The notes beneath the pieces were generated by a model. The model worked only from the letters and a program-made list of their open reading frames with translations, ran no database searches and was not told the DNA's origin. Positions 4,619 to 6,403 of a DNA stretch of 6,403 nt are shown here, one piece after another; positions within the stretch are counted from its first letter, which is position 1, and each line of letters starts with the position of its first letter. The translations under genes and the position numbers were made by a program. This DNA is from Flavobacterium sp. (GTDB lineage: Bacteria; Bacteroidota; Bacteroidia; Flavobacteriales; Flavobacteriaceae), in NCBI GenBank assembly GCA_015478765.1, contig JADMKR010000050.1:1-6403 (forward strand), written 5' to 3'.

Positions 4619-6403
4619 TTAGCCAATGATATCGAGTTTTGCAAACCGAAGCAGCAGTTTCTTAATTCCGCCTACATCAAATTTTATCTCGGCTTTTTTG
4701 TCGGCTCCCGCTCCTTCCAGGCTTATCACCTGACCTTGTCCGAAGCGCTCATGCATTACAATATTGCCAACAGTCAGGTTCGAATCAAAAAGATTGGCAC
4801 CGCTTTTTGAAGAAACGGGTTTTAATTTCCGAATGTTCATATCAGGTTTCGGATGATTGTCGGTTATGTACTTTGGCGGCGTTCCTCCTACCGGTTTAGC
4901 CAAACGTAATTTCGATTTGTCTACATCGCCAAAAATATCGTTGTCGATCATTGGTTTGAACCGATAATTTGACTCCTGGCCGGTTAGATATTCAAGGAAT
5001 TCCCCGTTAATTTCGTCAATAAATCGCGACGGTTCACTATCGGTAAGTTTTCCCCATCGGTATCGCGACTGCGCATAAGTTAAATATGCCTGATTTTCGG
5101 CCCTGGTAAGAGCAACATAAAATAAGCGGCGTTCTTCTTCTAATTCGCTTCGCGTGCTCATACTCATGGCACTCGGAAAAAGATCTTCTTCCATCCCAAC
5201 CACAAAAACGTACGGAAATTCGAGCCCTTTTGCCAAATGTATTGTCATCAGTGCAACGCGATCATCATCCCCCGTATCTTTATCCAAATCGGTTGCCAAT
5301 GCAACATCTTCCATGAATTCCCCTAACGATCCACGTGCTCCGTCAATCTCCTTCTGCCCTTCGGTAAAATCTTTGATACCGTTCAAAAGTTCTTCGATGT
5401 TTTCGATTCGGGCGATTCCTTCCGGTGTGGCGTCTTTTTTCAATTCCTGAACCAGGCCGGTTTTCTTGGTGACATGTTCGGCAATGTAAAAAGCATCGTG
5501 ATTCTCATTGATTACCTGAAAACTCTGTATCATAGTCACAAAATCCTGAAGCTTATTTCGCGTACCCGAATTAAGTTTCAAATCGATTTTGTCGATATGC
5601 TGCATGATTTCAAATATCGAACGCTTGTAATGATTGGCCGCAACCGTCAATTTTTCGATAGTGGTATCGCCTATGCCCCGCGCCGGATAGTTGATCACGC
5701 GAATCAACGCTTCTTCGTCCTTCGGATTCAAAATCAGTCGCAAATAACACAGAACATCCTTAATTTCCTTGCGCTGATAGAACGATAATCCGCCATAAAT
5801 CCTATAGGGAATATCGCGTTTTCGCAACGCATCCTCCATCGCACGCGACTGCGCATTGGTTCGGTATAAAATTGCAAAATTCCCGTTGTCCAGCTGGTTT
5901 TGCATTTTCTGTTCCCAAATCTCGCCAGCGACAAACCGACCTTCTTCGCCATCGGTCATGCTTCGGTGAACTTTAATTTTTGGACCGTCATCATTGGCAG
6001 TCCAAACGACCTTATCAAGTTTGGTTTTGTTTTTTTCGATGATCGAGTTGGCAGCTTCCACAATATTTTTAGTCGAGCGGTAATTTTGTTCGAGTCGGTA
6101 TGTCTGCACATTCTCATAATCCTTCTGAAAATTCAGGATGTTATTGATGTTTGCCCCGCGGAAAGCATAAATACTCTGCGCATCATCGCCAACGACACAA
6201 ATATTTTGAAATCGGTCAGAAAGCGCGCGTACAATCAGATATTGCGAATGGTTCGTATCCTGATACTCATCCACCAAAATATATCGGAAACGATTTTGAT
6301 ACTTCGCCAAAACATCGGGAAAACGGTTTAAAAGTTCGTTGGTTTTCAACAGCAAATCGTCAAAATCCATAGCACCTGCTTTAAAACATCGGTCAACATA
6401 ATT
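4619..6403 (-). CDS. pcrA: UvrD/PcrA-type SF1A DNA helicase (5' end cut by window edge)
   Basis: This ATP-driven 3'-5' DNA helicase serves nucleotide-excision and mismatch repair and clears RNA polymerase or recombinase from DNA. The frame is open to the right edge, reading NYVDRCFKAGAMDFDDLL, so the ATG at 6370 is internal; 594 residues are visible. About 170-190 N-terminal residues, with Walker A, are outside the window. Counting from Met 6370: motif II VDEYQD (33-38), motif III VGDDAQSIYAFRGA (60-73), motif IV LEQNYRST (93-100). They are followed by FYQRKEIKD (197-205), motif V MTIHLAKGLEFPYVFV (375-390) and motif VI EERRLFYVALTRAE (412-425). The end (about 535-583, GNIVMHERFGQGQVISLEG...KKLLLRFAKL) is the PcrA/UvrD Tudor-like domain that contacts RNA polymerase. 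Between 460 and 530 lies a variable linker. Motif V has L where many relatives have S. Confidence 0.95.
   Translation of the reverse strand, partial: NYVDRCFKAGAMDFDDLLLKTNELLNRFPDVLAKYQNRFRYILVDEYQDTNHSQYLIVRALSDRFQNICVVGDDAQSIYAFRGANINNILNFQKDYENVQTYRLEQNYRSTKNIVEAANSIIEKNKTKLDKVVWTANDDGPKIKVHRSMTDGEEGRFVAGEIWEQKMQNQLDNGNFAILYRTNAQSRAMEDALRKRDIPYRIYGGLSFYQRKEIKDVLCYLRLILNPKDEEALIRVINYPARGIGDTTIEKLTVAANHYKRSIFEIMQHIDKIDLKLNSGTRNKLQDFVTMIQSFQVINENHDAFYIAEHVTKKTGLVQELKKDATPEGIARIENIEELLNGIKDFTEGQKEIDGARGSLGEFMEDVALATDLDKDTGDDDRVALMTIHLAKGLEFPYVFVVGMEEDLFPSAMSMSTRSELEEERRLFYVALTRAENQAYLTYAQSRYRWGKLTDSEPSRFIDEINGEFLEYLTGQESNYRFKPMIDNDIFGDVDKSKLRLAKPVGGTPPKYITDNHPKPDMNIRKLKPVSSKSGANLFDSNLTVGNIVMHERFGQGQVISLEGAGADKKAEIKFDVGGIKKLLLRFAKLDIIG

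Noticed and set aside
5900..6331. 143-codon frame opposite the helicase gene
   Set aside because: It is antisense to well-matched SF1 motifs and its translation shows no domain.
1..6403. Defence island, prophage or mobile element
   Set aside because: Gene content is core replication, repair and envelope functions; no integrase, transposase, terminal repeats or tRNA junctions are visible.

Overview
The window looks like core chromosome of a Bacteroidota bacterium, probably Bacteroidales/Marinilabiliales-like; that placement is inferred from gene content and style, not from a search. Support comes from three things. Starts lack Shine-Dalgarno sequences and have A/T-rich leaders. Several upstream regions carry the phylum's TAnnTTTG -7 promoter box. 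An HsdR-N-domain gene lies back to back with holA, an arrangement I recall as common in this phylum. I see no tRNA, rRNA, CRISPR, insertion sequence or phage gene.

Layout, left to right. The first 44 bases probably hold the N-terminus of a leftward gene with a good promoter at 71-102. A small two-helix membrane protein of DUF3185 type (204-407, +) ends stop-to-stop against holA, the DNA polymerase III delta subunit (408-1409, -). A 62-bp divergent gap follows, with a promoter whose predicted start site falls on the ATG of the next gene. That gene is a stand-alone PD-(D/E)XK nuclease domain of HsdR-N type (1472-1921, +). It overlaps a family 2 glycosyltransferase (1918-2910, +) by an ATGA. An OmpA-type peptidoglycan-binding lipoprotein (2992-3840, +) has its own promoter box and ends in a strong intrinsic terminator at 3861-3887.

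The right half is a leftward operon. A UvrD/PcrA-type SF1A helicase, cut by the right edge so that its N-terminus and Walker A are missing (4619-6403, -), is followed 24 bp later by a YciO-subtype YrdC-domain protein (3974-4594, -). The two rightward and leftward blocks converge in a 133-bp gap holding the terminator and a small degenerate heptamer repeat.

Functionally the window mixes replication and repair (holA, pcrA, possibly the nuclease), envelope functions (glycosyltransferase, OmpA lipoprotein, DUF3185) and a YrdC-family RNA-related protein. No gene stretch exceeding 300 bases is left unexplained. The best lead for something undescribed is the orphan HsdR-N nuclease: intact catalytic motifs, no R-M partners in view, divergent from holA, apparently leaderless and coupled to a glycosyltransferase. 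The rest is ordinary core genome.
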